DNA from: Xanthomarina sp. F1114
Lineage (GTDB): Bacteria > Bacteroidota > Bacteroidia > Flavobacteriales > Flavobacteriaceae
Assembly (NCBI RefSeq): GCF_026410255.1
Contig: NZ_JAPMLL010000003.1
Location: 181,939-245,938 of the forward strand
DNA length: 64,000 nt
Direction of reading: 5' to 3'
The notes under the pieces are model-generated. The model made no database searches, was not told where the DNA came from, and saw only the letters and a program-made list of their open reading frames with translations. Positions 62,615-64,000 of this stretch are shown in pieces (the stretch's first letter is position 1; every line of letters begins with the position of its first letter). A program made the position numbers and the translations under genes.

Positions 62615-63091
62615 ATGAGAAATTCACTAGTAATTATCGCAGTAGTAGCCTTATCAATTATACAAGTTAATGCTACAGACAAAAAACCAATTGTTAACAC
62701 ATCTAATAAAGTTGTAACAATTGCAAAAGAAAATTTAATTCAAGTATTTGATTGGACAGTAACAACTAACAAAAACAGATATTCGGGTACTTCTTTAGAT
62801 TTAATTCACGCCAATAAAATGGTTTCCCTTGTGAGTTCTGGAGAAATTGTATTAGATAAAAAAATTGAAAGCTTCTATATGTTAGATTATGAAGCAGACA
62901 ATAACAGCAACCGAATATATTTCTGGGAAGTAGAAAGCTCTTATGGTACTGCCAAAGGATATAGTTCTAATGAAAATGATGCCAATAAAATGATTCAACT
63001 TATAGCTAAAGGAGAGATTATTAGTTCTAAAGTTATTATAAGTGGCGTGATGAAAAAATATAAACGAAAAAAAGCTCAAGTAAAGAAATAA
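62615..63091 (+). CDS. Secreted protein with internal duplication
   Basis: A 158-residue protein with a signal peptide (MRNSLVIIAVVALSIIQVNA). The mature part shows two similar units of about 48 residues: DWTVTTNKNRYSGTSLDLIH then ANKMVSLVSSGEIVLDKKIE; and FWEVESSYGTAKGYSSNEND then ANKMIQLIAKGEIISSKVII. The shared core is ANKMxxLxxxGEI. The tail is basic (KKYKRKKAQVKK). No named family was recognised; it may be a small periplasmic or secreted binding protein. It lies behind promoter copy B and before the 3' repeat copy 2. Confidence 0.85.
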   Translation: MRNSLVIIAVVALSIIQVNATDKKPIVNTSNKVVTIAKENLIQVFDWTVTTNKNRYSGTSLDLIHANKMVSLVSSGEIVLDKKIESFYMLDYEADNNSNRIYFWEVESSYGTAKGYSSNENDANKMIQLIAKGEIISSKVIISGVMKKYKRKKAQVKK

Positions 63092-63172
63092 AGATTGCTA
63101 TTATGAGGGAGCTGAATTAGAAGTAGTTCAGCAAAAAAGGACCTTTCATTAATTTGAAGGGTCTTTTTTTTT
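63086..63172 (+). repeat. 3' two-hairpin repeat, copy 2 (with terminator)
   Basis: The element begins at the stop of the previous gene. Hairpin 1 is GCTGAA...TTCAGC (63111-63132). Hairpin 2 is GACCTTTCA...TGAAGGGTC (63140-63163), followed by nine T, a Rho-independent terminator. It is nearly identical to copy 3 at 63914-64000. Confidence 0.85.
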
Positions 63173-63257
63173 GATTTTAATTTCACTATAAACTCAAAAT
63201 TTTTCATTTTAAAAAAGCTTCTTCTTTTAATATTATTTAAAATTATTTAAAAAAGAT

Positions 63258-63294
63258 GGGTAACAATTTTAAAAGGATATTGATATAAGGTTGT
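63258..63294 (+). promoter_or_regulatory. ECF-type promoter element, copy C
   Basis: GGGTAACAATTTT (63258-63270) followed by the same 24 bases as copy B, up to GGTTGT. It lies 63 bases before the lipoprotein ATG at 63321. Confidence 0.7.
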
Positions 63295-63320
63295 TAGAAA
63301 CAAATAAAAGAACAATGATT

Positions 63321-63911
63321 ATGAAAAATTTAAAAAAAATAGCACTTCTATCCATATTAAGTCTCTTTACACTTTCGTCTTGTGATAACGACGATGACTC
63401 AACAAACAATATATGTGACGACTCTTATGTGAGTACAGCCATAACAGATGCTTTTTCTACAGCAAATGGCTATGATGATCTACCGGAATATATGGATCTA
63501 AAAACTCATAAATACCGAATAAAAATAAATGCAGATGGAGAAATTTGCAGTGTTGGATATCAGAACCCAAGTACTTGGACAGGAAATTATATTATTGAAA
63601 TAATTAACGAAACCTCAACAGCATCTTACTCTGGCACTCATTCTTTTTCGCAAACCCAATTAGACTACCAAATAATTTCTCCCGTTGCTGTAAGTGCTGG
63701 AGACATTATTACCGTTATGCGTACTATATCGAACAACACCTCGCTTAACGAAACTGTTGGAAGAATATTAAGAAAATCTGATTATACAGATGTTCCATAT
63801 CCAATAACACAAGGAAATGTAGAGTTTTTAAGTTCTAATTTTTATGGTTCTGGAGGACCAGTACCAAATTTAGGACAACCATATATTCCTTTAGGCTTTA
63901 AGGTGAATTAA
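63321..63911 (+). CDS. Surface lipoprotein of the putative ECF regulon
   Basis: A 196-residue protein with a lipoprotein signal (MKNLKKIALLSILSLFTLSS) and CDNDDDSTNN after the Cys, an acidic surface-export pattern. The rest is a beta-rich domain (HKYRIKINADGEICSVGYQN; YIIEIINETSTASYSGTHSF) ending in LGQPYIPLGFKVN, resembling a fibronectin- or DUF-type sandwich. The function is unknown. The ATG at 63321 is preferred; one at 63315 or a TTG at 63291 would lengthen it slightly. It is followed by 3' repeat copy 3. Confidence 0.8.
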   Translation: MKNLKKIALLSILSLFTLSSCDNDDDSTNNICDDSYVSTAITDAFSTANGYDDLPEYMDLKTHKYRIKINADGEICSVGYQNPSTWTGNYIIEIINETSTASYSGTHSFSQTQLDYQIISPVAVSAGDIITVMRTISNNTSLNETVGRILRKSDYTDVPYPITQGNVEFLSSNFYGSGGPVPNLGQPYIPLGFKVN

Positions 63912-63913
63912 AA

Positions 63914-64000
63914 AAATAAAGATTGCTATTAATCAGGAGCTGAATTAGAAGTAATTTAGCGAGAAGGGACCTTTCATTAATTTGAAGGGTCTTTTTTTTT
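63914..64000 (+). repeat. 3' two-hairpin repeat, copy 3 (with terminator)
   Basis: It matches copy 2 along its whole length with few changes. Hairpin 1 is GCTGAA...TTTAGC (63939-63960), where one C to T change keeps pairing through a G-U pair. Hairpin 2 keeps the GACCTTTCA...TGAAGGGTC stem with a T-run. It reaches the window edge. Confidence 0.85.

Overview
The window looks like a chromosomal segment of a marine-type Flavobacteriaceae (Bacteroidota). The DNA is visibly AT-rich. Secreted proteins end in type IX secretion (T9SS) sorting domains. Lipoproteins carry a Cys followed by an acidic SDDD/NDDD-like stretch. Promoter-like sites fit the Bacteroidota pattern TTG-N17-20-TAnnTTTG. An ATP-type PEP carboxykinase, a PcrB-like prenylglyceryl phosphate synthase, and DUF3098, DUF3127 and DUF4301 proteins also fit. 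The genus cannot be fixed from the sequence alone. Most of the window is core chromosome. No insertion sequence, prophage, integrase or CRISPR array was seen.

Layout. 1-2.1 kb: two tandem, paralogous T9SS-exported leucine-rich-repeat proteins (the first runs off the edge). 2.1-8.5 kb: pckA, a DUF423 protein, a saccharopine-dehydrogenase-like enzyme coupled to an Lrp/AsnC regulator, a lipoprotein, a Bax-inhibitor-1 protein and a zinc metallopeptidase. 8.6-21.6 kb: leuS; then ftsX, DUF3098, uppP, truB and a TonB-like protein; then tag, aat, a DUF3127 protein, a flavin reductase-like protein, an orphan sensor kinase, a HIT protein and greA. 21.7-29.7 kb: a Rieske-like lipoprotein; a TonB-dependent receptor behind a TPP riboswitch; and, upstream of it on the same strand, a tightly coupled operon. 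That operon holds a thiamine-binding-type protein, a PnuC-type transporter, a NadR-like kinase, DUF4301 and arfB, preceded by pcrB-like and Sfp-like genes. 29.8-38.1 kb: ahcY, rpmA-rplU (L21 with an extra C-terminal domain), transporters, a Cys-rich metal-binding lipoprotein, an M23-type lipoprotein, and a divergent DoxX-like/ECF-sigma pair around a perfect palindrome. 38.5-42.0 kb: a coupled Nudix plus PLD-helicase-DUF3427 module, the best candidate accessory (defence or genome-maintenance) system here. 42.5-53.5 kb: rplM-rpsI, rpsB-tsf, pyrH-frr, an RND/MMPL transporter, asnS, rpoN and a PAP2-like membrane protein. 53.5-58.7 kb: an ExbB/ExbD energising cluster with a PorT-like barrel, tRNA-Ser, ansA and a TatD-family gene. 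58.8-64 kb: an ECF sigma factor with a TPR/anti-sigma-like partner, followed by three exported-protein genes.

Two regions stand out. (1) 22.4-28.2 kb looks like a vitamin B1 (or pyridine nucleoside) salvage locus: outer-membrane receptor under TPP control, inner-membrane PnuC/PnuT, a NadR-like kinase, and DUF4301, which has nucleotidyltransferase-like motifs. (2) 58.8-64 kb looks like a compact ECF-sigma regulon. A near-identical GGGTAACAATTT promoter-like element precedes each of the three exported-protein genes, and a repeated two-hairpin 3' element (about 87 nt) follows the last two. A diverged copy of that element sits alone downstream of the first.
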